This document shows, in pieces, positions 16,351 through 23,792 of a DNA stretch of 30,476 nucleotides. The translations under genes were made by a program, and so were the position numbers. Positions within the stretch are counted from its first letter, which is position 1. The number at the start of each line of letters is the position of its first letter. The DNA is from JBBKWH01 sp041165345 (GTDB taxonomy: Bacteria > Pseudomonadota > Gammaproteobacteria > Pseudomonadales > Moraxellaceae): the NCBI GenBank assembly GCA_041165345.1, contig JBEANQ010000008.1, forward strand, positions 1 to 30,476. Reading direction: 5' to 3'. The notes under the pieces are model-generated. The model was not told the origin of the DNA and searched no databases. It worked only from the letters and a program-made list of their open reading frames with translations.

Positions 16351-16842
16351 ATGTCGACTTGTGCGCATTCACATAATGATGAGTTGCATCATGTCCATCA
16401 TGGAGTCGATGTTGCACAGCGATTAGCTGATATTACCCTGCATTGTCAGCAGCAAGGGTTACGCTTGACCCCATTGCGGTTGCAGGTGTTAGAAATGATT
16501 TTGCGTGCCGACCGTCCGATTGGTGCGTATGACTTGTTGGCGGGTCTCGATCGTGATGGCAAACGTGCCGCTCCACCGACCGCCTATCGTGCCTTGGATT
16601 TTTTGTTAGAGCAGGGCTTTATTCATCGGTTGGCCTCGATCAATGCCTATATTCCGTGTTGTCATCCCCGAGAAGGCCATCAGGCGGCGTTTTTGATTTG
16701 CCAAAAATGCCAGCAAGTGAGCGAAACCTCAGCCGCTAGCTTGGTGCAAACCTTGGCCGATATTGCGGCGGCAGGGCAGTTTGTGCCGCAACATACGTTA
16801 ATTGAAATCAGTGGATTGTGTGGTCGGTGTTGCCATGAGTAA
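16351..16842 (+). CDS. zur: Zur, zinc uptake regulator (Fur family)
   Basis: Zinc-responsive repressor of 163 aa. The winged-helix domain runs about 25-95, with GLRLTPLRLQVLEMI and the recognition segment PPTAYRALDFLLEQGFIHRL. The dimerisation domain carries the structural zinc cysteines 117/120 (CQKC) and 157/160 (CGRC). The frame is open back to 16312 (TTG), but that start would lie next to the Zur box; AGAGG five bases before the ATG at 16351 decides. The N-terminus is unusually His-rich (residues 5-17 hold six His). Its last codons overlap znuC by eight bases. Zur rather than Fur is inferred from the zinc neighbourhood and Cys pattern. Confidence 0.92.
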   Translation: MSTCAHSHNDELHHVHHGVDVAQRLADITLHCQQQGLRLTPLRLQVLEMILRADRPIGAYDLLAGLDRDGKRAAPPTAYRALDFLLEQGFIHRLASINAYIPCCHPREGHQAAFLICQKCQQVSETSAASLVQTLADIAAAGQFVPQHTLIEISGLCGRCCHE

Positions 16843-17611
16843 GCCGCAACCGTTATTGAGCCTTCAGCATATTCATGTGCGGTTTGATGGGCGTTTGGTG
16901 TTAAAAGCGGTCGATCTTGAGATTGCCCCGTGTGAAATCATCAGTTTAATTGGCCCGAATGGCGCTGGAAAATCAACCTTGGTGCGGGTGGTGTTGGGGT
17001 TGCAACGCCCCGCACAGGGTACACGGCAGGTGCAAGCCGCTGTGGTGATGGGCTATGTGCCGCAGCGTTTGCACTTGTCGCCCAGTTTGCCCTTGCGGGT
17101 ATGTGATTTGTTGGCCTTAGAGCGTGCCACACCAGCGCATTATGCCCAGATTGAGGCCGAAACCGGCATTGCTCATTTGGCCACGCGTGCCATGCAGCAG
17201 TTGTCAGGCGGTGAGCGTCAACGGGTGTTGTTGGCACGGGCGTTACTACGTCAGCCGACCTTGTTGGTGCTAGATGAACCCATGCAAGGGCTTGATCCGC
17301 AGTCTGAAGCCGAGCTGTACGCCTATGTGCGTAGCCTGCCCGAACGCTATGGGTGTGCGGTGTTGATGGTGTCGCATGACCTGCAATGGGTGATGCAAGG
17401 TACGCAACGGGTGATCTGCCTCAACCATCATATTTGTTGTAGTGGTACGCCTGAGCATGTGCAGCGTGCACCCGAGTATCAGGCGTTATTTGGCACAGGG
17501 CGGGTGTGGTATGAGCATCATCATGATCACTGCCGCCACACCGATTTGCACGCCCATCCGGCGGTCGAGACCCCCGCACGTTTACACCCTGAGCTTGAGA
17601 TTGACCCATGA
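16835..17611 (+). CDS. znuC: ZnuC, zinc ABC transporter ATP-binding protein
   Basis: ATPase of the ZnuABC importer (258 aa). The Walker A motif GPNGAGKST is at 40-48, the ABC signature LSGGERQR at 123-130, Walker B LLVLDEP at 143-149, and the H-loop VSHD near 180. The C-terminal tail from about 224 is His-rich (YEHHHDHCRHTDLHAH), as in other ZnuC proteins, and may sense or buffer zinc. I start it at the ATG inside the zur 3' end (overlap ATGAGTAA); a more upstream in-frame start at 16802 has no support. It is translationally coupled to zur upstream and to znuB downstream (ATGA overlap). Confidence 0.96.
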   Translation: MSKPQPLLSLQHIHVRFDGRLVLKAVDLEIAPCEIISLIGPNGAGKSTLVRVVLGLQRPAQGTRQVQAAVVMGYVPQRLHLSPSLPLRVCDLLALERATPAHYAQIEAETGIAHLATRAMQQLSGGERQRVLLARALLRQPTLLVLDEPMQGLDPQSEAELYAYVRSLPERYGCAVLMVSHDLQWVMQGTQRVICLNHHICCSGTPEHVQRAPEYQALFGTGRVWYEHHHDHCRHTDLHAHPAVETPARLHPELEIDP

Positions 17612-18441
17612 ATGATTGGCTCGTGTTGTTGGGACCAGCGTGGGTCATGGGCGCGTTATTGGCGTTTTTAACTGCGCCTTTAGGCTGCTTGATGCTGTGG
17701 CGGCGGATGGCCTTTTTTGCTGACACCTTGGCACATGGCACGTTATTGGGTGTGGCGGCGGCGGCATTGTTGAACCTGCCGTATTGGTTGGGTGTTGCGG
17801 GAGTGTCGTTGCTATTGGTGGCGCTGTTGTGGGCGATGCATGATCGGCGTTTGCCGATGGATGCCTTGCTGGCCTTGTGTTCGTCGGCGTTATTGTGTGG
17901 CGGTTTGTTGTTGGTCAACCAGATGGCCGGTTTGCGTGCCGAGCTATTGGGCTATTTATTTGGTGATTTGTTGGCGTTGGAGTGGTCGGATGTACCTGCG
18001 TTGGCGGCTGTGACGGTGGCGGCAGTGGCGGTGTTGGCGTGGGTTTGGCGCAGTCAGTTGCGCTTGGCAGTTGACCCCGATATGGCCGCCAGTGAAGGCG
18101 TTCATGCCGGCCGACAGCGGTTGGTGTTTATGTTGGTGCTGGCGTTGTTTACGGTATTAGCCCTCAAAGCCGTGGGCACGTTGCTGATGGGGGCGCTGTT
18201 GGTCATTCCCGCCCTGACCGCTCGGCTTTGGGCGCAGTCGCCCCGTCACATGGTGGTGTGGGCGTTTGTCTGGGCGCAGGTCGGCATTGCTGGTGGATTG
18301 TGGGGCAGTGCGTGGCTGGATGTGGCAACAGGGCCTGCGGTGGTGCTGATGATGGCGCTGGTGTTTGGTGTGTGCTTTTTGAGTCAGAAGATGTCGAGAA
18401 CCATCAAAAATTGTCCAACAGTTTCGCAATCACCCACTTAG
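17608..18441 (+). CDS. znuB: ZnuB, zinc ABC transporter permease
   Basis: Inner-membrane permease (277 aa) of the ZnuABC system, ABC-3 family. About eight hydrophobic helices are visible, and the family blocks FADTLAHGTLLGVAAA (about 36-51) and VGTLLMGALLVIPALTARL are present. It overlaps znuC by four bases (ATGA), which indicates coupled translation. No terminator is evident before argS. Confidence 0.95.
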   Translation: MNDWLVLLGPAWVMGALLAFLTAPLGCLMLWRRMAFFADTLAHGTLLGVAAAALLNLPYWLGVAGVSLLLVALLWAMHDRRLPMDALLALCSSALLCGGLLLVNQMAGLRAELLGYLFGDLLALEWSDVPALAAVTVAAVAVLAWVWRSQLRLAVDPDMAASEGVHAGRQRLVFMLVLALFTVLALKAVGTLLMGALLVIPALTARLWAQSPRHMVVWAFVWAQVGIAGGLWGSAWLDVATGPAVVLMMALVFGVCFLSQKMSRTIKNCPTVSQSPT

Positions 18442-18457
18442 CGCACGCCTTGCGCTC

Positions 18458-18466
18458 TGCTATATT
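18458..18466 (+). promoter_or_regulatory. Extended -10 promoter for argS
   Basis: TGC directly before TATATT forms an extended -10 element (TGNTATAAT pattern). No good -35 box lies upstream, which an extended -10 can tolerate. Transcription from here would leave a leader of roughly 27 bases before the argS ATG. Confidence 0.45.
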
Positions 18467-18499
18467 CATGGGCCGATTTTGCAACACTGCTGACCTGCC

Positions 18500-20290
18500 A
18501 TGAATGCTGCCATCCAGACCGCGATTGCAACCGCGATAGACACCCTCAAAACCGCAGGCGTGCTGCCCGCAGAGTGGCAGGATTCCAGCATCCTCACCCG
18601 AACCAAAGACCGCAGCCACGGCGATTTTGCCAGCAATGTCGCCATGACAGCTGCCAAAATCGCTGGCCTTAAGCCGCGTGATCTTGCCGAGCAAATCATT
18701 GCTGCCTTGCCCGCCACCGCCGACATCGCCAAGGTTGAAATGGCCGGACCGGGTTTTATTAACTTCTTTTTAAATGACGACCAACGCTTTGCCATTTTGG
18801 ATCAGATCGCCGCACAAGGGGCGGTATTTGGCGAAAACCAAGACCACGCTGGCAAAACCGTTCAAGTCGAGTTTGTCTCGGCCAACCCCACCAGCTCGTT
18901 GCATGTGGGTCATGGTCGTGGTGCGGCCTATGGCATGACTGTTGCCCGTTTGCTTGAGGCCACTGGTTACAGCGTCCAGCGCGAATACTATGTCAATGAT
19001 GCGGGTCGTCAAATGGACATTTTGGCCACCAGCACCTATTTGCGTTATTTAGAGCTGTGCGGCCAAGCGTTTGTATTTCCGTCTAATGGTTATCGGGGGG
19101 CGTATGTCTCTGACATCGCCCAACAGGTGCGTGACCAATTAGGGGACAGCGCGGTGCGTCCCATTGCTGACGTGTTTGCCGATGTGCCTGCGGATGCGGT
19201 CTGGGGTGAGCCAGACGCAGAAGGCAAAAAAGCCCTGTTGTCTGGTGATAAAGAAAAACACATTGATGGCCTGATCAACAACTCACGCCAGTTGCTCGGT
19301 GCAGATACCTATTTGGTCTTTCATCAAGCGGCGTTGACCACCATTTTGGATGACATCCGTGATGACTTGGGCGAGTTTGGGGTGCGCTTTGATCAATGGT
19401 TTAGCGAAGCGACGCTGAAAGATAAAATTGACGAAGCCCTGCAAACCCTGCAAGACAAAGGCTTTTTGTACGAAAAAGACGGCAATATTTGGTTTCGTTC
19501 GACCGACTTTGATGACGAAAAAGACCGCGTGGTCAAACGTGCCAATGGTCAAACCACCTATTTTGCAGCGGATATTGCCTACCATTTAGACAAGTATCAG
19601 CGTGGGCTTGACCAGATTGTGGATATTTGGGGTGCCGACCATCATGGCTACATCGCCCGTGTGAAAGCCGCCATTGCCGCCATGGGCTTTGATCCGGCCA
19701 AACTGACGGTTTTATTGGTGCAGTTTGTTAGCTTGTGGCGCGGTGGCGAAATGGTGCAAATGTCGTCGCGTTCGGGGCAGTTTGTTGAACTGCGTGAATT
19801 GCGTGCGGAAGTCGGCAACGATGCGGCACGGTTTTATTATGTGATGCGCAAAAGCGAACAGCATATTGATTTTGATTTGGACTTGGCCAAGTCACAAAGT
19901 AAAGACAATGCCGTCTATTACATCCAATATGCACATGCACGAATCTGCCGTATGCTGGAAAAGCTGGCCGACCAAGGTCGGTCGATTGATGCCACCGTGG
20001 CGCGTGGGTCGGTAGGGCGGTTGGTTGAGCCGGTCGAAGCCGAGCTGCTGGCCAAGCTGGCGGCGTATCCTGAGCAGGTGACGCGTGCTGCGGCGCAGTA
20101 TGAGCCGCATCAGCTGGGCAACTATTTAAAAGAGTTGGCCGCACTATTTCATGGTTGGTACAACGAACATAAGGTGTTGTCAGATGATGACGCATTAATG
20201 CAGGCACGCTTGTTGTTGTCTGTGTCGGTGCGTCAAGTCATCCACAACGGTTTGCTATTGCTTGGTGTTTCGGCACCCGAGGCCATGTAA
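18500..20290 (+). CDS. argS: Arginyl-tRNA synthetase
   Basis: Class I synthetase (596 aa) that charges tRNA-Arg. The HIGH-type motif is HVGHGR (135-140), preceded by VEFVSANPTSSL. The second signature loop is MVQMSSRSGQFVELREL, where the KMSKS motif is degenerate, as is common in ArgRS. The N-terminal add-on domain (about 1-110) and the C-terminal helical anticodon domain with the ending RQVIHNGLLLLGVSAPEAM are present. The start lacks a clear Shine-Dalgarno. It is followed after 28 bases by the SPOR gene. Confidence 0.98.
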   Translation: MNAAIQTAIATAIDTLKTAGVLPAEWQDSSILTRTKDRSHGDFASNVAMTAAKIAGLKPRDLAEQIIAALPATADIAKVEMAGPGFINFFLNDDQRFAILDQIAAQGAVFGENQDHAGKTVQVEFVSANPTSSLHVGHGRGAAYGMTVARLLEATGYSVQREYYVNDAGRQMDILATSTYLRYLELCGQAFVFPSNGYRGAYVSDIAQQVRDQLGDSAVRPIADVFADVPADAVWGEPDAEGKKALLSGDKEKHIDGLINNSRQLLGADTYLVFHQAALTTILDDIRDDLGEFGVRFDQWFSEATLKDKIDEALQTLQDKGFLYEKDGNIWFRSTDFDDEKDRVVKRANGQTTYFAADIAYHLDKYQRGLDQIVDIWGADHHGYIARVKAAIAAMGFDPAKLTVLLVQFVSLWRGGEMVQMSSRSGQFVELRELRAEVGNDAARFYYVMRKSEQHIDFDLDLAKSQSKDNAVYYIQYAHARICRMLEKLADQGRSIDATVARGSVGRLVEPVEAELLAKLAAYPEQVTRAAAQYEPHQLGNYLKELAALFHGWYNEHKVLSDDDALMQARLLLSVSVRQVIHNGLLLLGVSAPEAM

Positions 20291-20318
20291 GGCTGGTTTT
20301 TGACAGGACATCTGAATC

Positions 20319-20978
20319 GTGTTTGGTAAAGCCCCACGCGGCGTCACGCCACGACCTGCAACGCCCGAGGTCAATCAACCCATCGTGCCCAGTTGGCTCT
20401 GGTTGGTGTTTGGCACATTGTTGGGCTTATCGCTGGCCGTGTTGTTGTACCTCTGGCAACCGTGGCAACCGGCGGAGCGAGTGCAACCGACCATTGCCAC
20501 CGAGACCGCCGCAGCGTCCCAAGCGCAACAGCCCAAGCCGAGCGATGAAGATTTTCAGTTTTATGATTTGCTGCCCAAACAGCAAGTGACCGCCGTACCT
20601 GAAGAAGCCGTGCCTGCACAACCGACCACCGCAGCCGAACCGTTGCCGGATGCGGTTGCAACGCCAGATGTTGGAACGGCGGTATTGACGCCCAGCGCAG
20701 ACGGTGCGACGCCTGATCCGGCAGGGATGACCACCGAGCGTCAGCCCATGTACTTGTTGCAAATTAATAGCTTTACCAATGCCGATGAAGCCGACCGCCA
20801 ACGGGCAGAGGTGTTGTTAGTGGGGTTGTCGGCTGATGTTCGGCAGACCACCACGCGTGATGGCACGTTGTGGTATCGGGTGGTGTCTGGGCCGTTTAAT
20901 AGCAAAACTGAAGCCATGGATGCCCAGCGGAGCTTGCAAGACAGTGGCATTGATGCCTTGGTGGTTGAGCAGCCTTAA
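20319..20978 (+). CDS. FtsN-like SPOR-domain cell-division protein
   Basis: Bitopic protein of 219 aa. A short cytoplasmic N-terminus (about 1-25) is followed by one membrane helix (WLWLVFGTLLGLSLAVLLYLW, about 27-47), then a Pro/Ala/Gln-rich linker (about 50-140) and a C-terminal SPOR domain (about 143-218) with the QINSFTNADEADRQRAEV block and WYRVVSGPF. SPOR domains bind denuded glycan at division sites, and FtsN activates septal synthesis. The GTG start is taken because the frame begins there, with AGGACA upstream. In Pseudomonas an FtsN-type SPOR gene also follows argS, which supports this assignment. It ends in a bidirectional terminator. Confidence 0.85.
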   Translation: MFGKAPRGVTPRPATPEVNQPIVPSWLWLVFGTLLGLSLAVLLYLWQPWQPAERVQPTIATETAAASQAQQPKPSDEDFQFYDLLPKQQVTAVPEEAVPAQPTTAAEPLPDAVATPDVGTAVLTPSADGATPDPAGMTTERQPMYLLQINSFTNADEADRQRAEVLLVGLSADVRQTTTRDGTLWYRVVSGPFNSKTEAMDAQRSLQDSGIDALVVEQP

Positions 20979-20993
20979 CCGGCCTATGGCATA

Positions 20994-21021
20994 AAAAAAC
21001 AGGGCATTAGCCCTGTTTTTT
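20994..21021. terminator. Bidirectional terminator between SPOR and SDR genes
   Basis: A perfect stem AAAAAACAGGGC (20994-21005) / GCCCTGTTTTTT (21010-21021) with an ATTA loop lies between two convergent genes and carries a U-run on both strands. Confidence 0.93.
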
Positions 21022-21033
21022 GATGGGTGTGAA

Positions 21034-21876
21034 TTACACCTTACGACGGGCTTGCAGCTTGCTGCCCATGGCAAACAATTTTTGATAGCCGGTGGGTGCA
21101 ACTCGTTGGATCAAGTCCAAAATTTTGGCATCGTTGCCAATCAACACACGGCGCTCGTTGCCACGAACGGCATCCAAAATGACTTGGGCGGCGTCTTCAG
21201 GTGGAGTGCGCAGCAGCTTGTTAAATTGCTTGGCACTTTTGACCGGATCCATCCCAAGGGTTTTCATGCTGTCGTTCATGCGTGCGGCGTTGGCAATGTT
21301 GGTCCGAATGCCACCAGGGTGAACACAGGTAATGCTCACGCCACATTTTTGCATGTCGAGTTCTTGGCGCAGCGCCTCCGTAAAGCCACGTACGGCAAAT
21401 TTACTGGCGTTGTAGGCACTTTGGGTTGGTTGTGAGGTCAAGCCAAACAAGCTAGAAATGTTAATGATGTGGCCGTTGCCCGAGGCTTTAAGGAATGGCA
21501 AAAACTCTTTTGTGCCATAAACCACGCCCCAGAAATTAATGCCCATGACCCATTCGAGTTCGTCGTACGACATGCCTTCAACGGTGCTGCCCAACGCCAC
21601 GCCTGCGTTGTTAAAAATCATATTTACTTTGCCGTGATCAGCCACGGTTTGCTTGGCCCAAGCGGCAACTTGGTCGCGGTTGGCCACATCGACTTTGCTG
21701 GTGGTGACTTTAACGCCAAAGGGTTCGACCAAACCACGGGTGCTGGCCAAGCCTTGTTCGTTGACATCGCTCAGCGACAAATGGCAGCCTGCACGTGCCA
21801 GCAGCAAGGCCAATTGCTGGCCAATCCCTGAACCTGCTCCGGTAATGGCCGCAACGTTGTTTTTAAAATCTTTCAT
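21034..21876 (-). CDS. Short-chain dehydrogenase/reductase
   Basis: Classical SDR of 280 aa, an NAD(P)-dependent oxidoreductase acting on an unknown alcohol or carbonyl. The cofactor motif TGAGSGIG is at about 12-19, followed by SDVN at the end of beta-2, where an Asp suggests NAD preference. NNAGV appears near 90, the catalytic Ser in INISSLFG near 142, and YNASK around 155-159. The C-terminal 60 residues are longer than a minimal SDR. AAGGG lies upstream of the start. It diverges from a TetR regulator, and its likely promoter is overlapped by a palindrome, so it is probably that regulator's target. Confidence 0.9.
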   Translation of the reverse strand: MKDFKNNVAAITGAGSGIGQQLALLLARAGCHLSLSDVNEQGLASTRGLVEPFGVKVTTSKVDVANRDQVAAWAKQTVADHGKVNMIFNNAGVALGSTVEGMSYDELEWVMGINFWGVVYGTKEFLPFLKASGNGHIINISSLFGLTSQPTQSAYNASKFAVRGFTEALRQELDMQKCGVSITCVHPGGIRTNIANAARMNDSMKTLGMDPVKSAKQFNKLLRTPPEDAAQVILDAVRGNERRVLIGNDAKILDLIQRVAPTGYQKLFAMGSKLQARRKV

Positions 21877-21955
21877 GAGACAGACCCTTATAAAGAAAAT
21901 CGATGATGTCGCGTCCGAACGGACCTCACATTCAGGATAGCACGCACACCCCTAG

Positions 21956-21982
21956 ACTATAGTTGACAATGATTCATGTCAA
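21956..21982 (-). promoter_or_regulatory. SDR promoter overlapped by a palindromic candidate operator
   Basis: On the minus strand TTGACA (plus 21977-21982) and TATAGT (plus 21956-21961) form a -35/-10 pair with 15-base spacing. The -35 is the right arm of an inverted repeat at 21963-21982: TTGACA, ATGATTCA, TGTCAA, whose centre also has TGA/TCA arms. A regulator bound here would block the SDR promoter; the adjacent TetR protein is the obvious candidate. Confidence 0.55.
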
Positions 21983-22029
21983 TAAGGCGCGATGGGTGTT
22001 TGCATGCTCGTTATCTGTGTAAATGACCG

Positions 22030-22038
22030 TGCTATCAT
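22030..22038 (+). promoter_or_regulatory. Extended -10 element for the tetR gene
   Basis: TGC followed by TATCAT resembles an extended -10, the same architecture as ahead of argS. The -35 region is not convincing. Confidence 0.35.
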
Positions 22039-22061
22039 GCCCATGTTTGATCTTGTACACG

Positions 22062-22826
22062 ATGGCAGAAACCACCATGACGCAGCCGCCTGTTGTTGAC
22101 CCCGCTTTGCATCTCCCCACACCAGAGGTGACGTCAGATTCTACTGACCGTCCCACGCGTCGCCGTAGCTTTCGGGGGCTGAGCCTAGAGCAGCGTCAAC
22201 AAGCTCGTCGTGATCGCTTGATCGAAGCAGGTTTGCAAGTGTATGGCACACAAGGGTTTTTGGCCGTCACTGTGCGTGATGTTTGTGCCGAAGCCAAGCT
22301 CACAGAGCGCTATTTTTATGAGTCATTTAAAAACAGTGAGCAACTGTTTAAAGTCATTTATTTGCAATTGATTGAGCGTCTGCAACGCCTGATTATGGAA
22401 TCCATGATGCATGCGGCAGGCGACCCACGTCGCATGATCGAAGCCGGATTACGGGCTTTTTTGCACTCTTTGCATGATGACCCACGCATGGCGCGCATTT
22501 TGTTTTTAGATGCTATTTTGGTTCACGAGCTACATGGCAATGCCATTCATGAATCTGTGGCACGATTTGACCGCATGACTCAAGCGTTCATTATGTTAAT
22601 GCTGCCGCACGAAACCCGTAGTCATACCCAAATGTCGTTGGTCTCAACCGGTCTGAATGGCTATGTCACCCATATTGCGATTCGCTGGGTGTTGGGCGGT
22701 TTTCGAGAGCCGCTAGAAGATGTGATGACTGCTTGTCAGTTGGTGTACCACGCTTTTTTAGACATGATGAAACATGTGGATGAATGCAATGACCGCACAA
22801 AAGCCGCCACGGTCAGCAAAGGTTAG
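22062..22826 (+). CDS. TetR-family transcriptional regulator
   Basis: Regulator of 254 aa from the preferred start. A basic, probably disordered N-terminus (about 1-40, ending RPTRRRSFRGLS) precedes the TetR helix-turn-helix: RDRLIEAGLQVYGTQGFLAVTVRDVCAEAKLTERYFYESF. An all-helical ligand-binding domain follows. The start is uncertain: the frame opens at 22023, but an extended -10 element (TGC then TATCAT, 22030-22038) would put transcription near 22045, so I prefer the ATG at 22062; neither has a clear ribosome site. It is divergent from the SDR gene. The ligand is unknown. Confidence 0.87.
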   Translation: MAETTMTQPPVVDPALHLPTPEVTSDSTDRPTRRRSFRGLSLEQRQQARRDRLIEAGLQVYGTQGFLAVTVRDVCAEAKLTERYFYESFKNSEQLFKVIYLQLIERLQRLIMESMMHAAGDPRRMIEAGLRAFLHSLHDDPRMARILFLDAILVHELHGNAIHESVARFDRMTQAFIMLMLPHETRSHTQMSLVSTGLNGYVTHIAIRWVLGGFREPLEDVMTACQLVYHAFLDMMKHVDECNDRTKAATVSKG

Positions 22827-22871
22827 TTGTTGACTCACCAGCCACAGCGAGGATGACTTGCGCTGTGTTGT

Positions 22872-22898
22872 GGTCACATGACCCGATCAGATGTGACC
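22872..22898 (+). terminator. Possible terminator after the tetR gene
   Basis: GGTCACAT (22872-22879) and ATGTGACC (22891-22898) form a perfect 8-bp inverted repeat with an 11-base loop, followed by TTTT at 22899-22902. It lies 46 bases after the tetR stop. The U-run is short, so a regulatory palindrome is an alternative. Confidence 0.45.
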
Positions 22899-22968
22899 TT
22901 TTGACTTTCTTTTCGGTCAGAGTCGGACAAATAGTCGTCAACTGCCACGAAACCGTCATAATTGTTGA

Positions 22969-22986
22969 CTGTAATATGGCTGTCAT
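22969..22986 (+). promoter_or_regulatory. Pho box upstream of phoB
   Basis: CTGTAAT, ATGG, CTGTCAT are two 7-bp direct repeats at the 11-base period of the PhoB site (CTGTCAT, four bases, CTGTCAT). The second repeat is perfect and the first has one change. It ends 51 bases before the phoB start, consistent with PhoB activating its own operon when phosphate is low. No clear -10 box follows. Confidence 0.7.
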
Positions 22987-23037
22987 GAATGAGGTGCGGT
23001 GTGTGACCGTCACCCGATCTGTGCGAGGCCACTGATA

Positions 23038-23748
23038 ATGAATAATGAACGTATCCTGATCGTCGATGACGAAATGCCGATCCGTGAAATGATCCATACC
23101 GCGCTCGATTTGGCCGGTTATAGCTGCCTTGAAGCCGAGGATGCTCGGCAAGCTCACCAGATTATTGTCGATCAGCGTCCTGCGTTGGTGCTGCTCGATT
23201 GGATGTTGCCCAATGGCACCAGCGGCGTCGAGTTATGCCGCCGTCTAAAGCGTGACGAGTCGCTGTCTGAAATTCCCGTGATTATGCTGACCGCACGCGG
23301 CGAAGAAGACAACAAGGTGCAAGGGTTAGACGCCGGTGCGGATGACTACATGACCAAGCCGTTTTCGACCCGTGAACTGGTGTCCCGCATTAAAGCCGTG
23401 CTGCGTCGTTCCAGTGCCTTGTCGGGCGACAAACCGATTGATGCCGATGGCCTGATTTTAGACCCCGCCAGCCAGCGGGTGAGTGCAGGCGCGCAAACCT
23501 TAGAAATGGGCCCAACCGAATACCGCTTACTGGCGTTTTTTATGACCCATCCTGAACGTGCTTACACCCGCACCCAAATGCTCGATCAAGTGTGGGGCGG
23601 CAATGTGTACGTCGAAGACCGCACCATTGATGTGCATATTCGTCGTTTGCGTAAGGTGTTAGAGCCGCATGGTTATGATCGTTTTATTCAAACAGTGCGA
23701 GGCACGGGCTATCGTTTTTCGACTCGCGTTGATGCACGGATTGGCTAA
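23038..23748 (+). CDS. phoB: PhoB, phosphate-starvation response regulator
   Basis: OmpR/PhoB-type response regulator of 236 aa. The receiver domain has acidic residues Asp 10/11, phosphoacceptor Asp 54 (LLLDWMLP), Thr 85 (MLTAR) and Lys 107 (TKPFS). The C-terminal winged helix contains EMGPTEYRLLAFFMTHPERAYTR and VEDRTIDVHIRRLRKVL. The close match to PhoB blocks (LDWMLPNGTSGVEL) and the downstream phoR support the name. The ATG at 23038 begins MNNERILIVDDE, and GAGG lies upstream; the frame extends to 22999, but that start is unlikely. It probably activates phosphate uptake genes outside the window. Confidence 0.95.
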   Translation: MNNERILIVDDEMPIREMIHTALDLAGYSCLEAEDARQAHQIIVDQRPALVLLDWMLPNGTSGVELCRRLKRDESLSEIPVIMLTARGEEDNKVQGLDAGADDYMTKPFSTRELVSRIKAVLRRSSALSGDKPIDADGLILDPASQRVSAGAQTLEMGPTEYRLLAFFMTHPERAYTRTQMLDQVWGGNVYVEDRTIDVHIRRLRKVLEPHGYDRFIQTVRGTGYRFSTRVDARIG

Positions 23749-23792
23749 ATCATGCACAAAGTAGGCGTCGTTGTTGGGCTAGACTGCACGCC

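Noticed and set aside
17421..17918. 165-residue minus-strand open frame across znuC/znuB
   Set aside because: Composition is an artefact of the opposite strand (Asn, His and Thr runs), and both plus-strand genes are clear.
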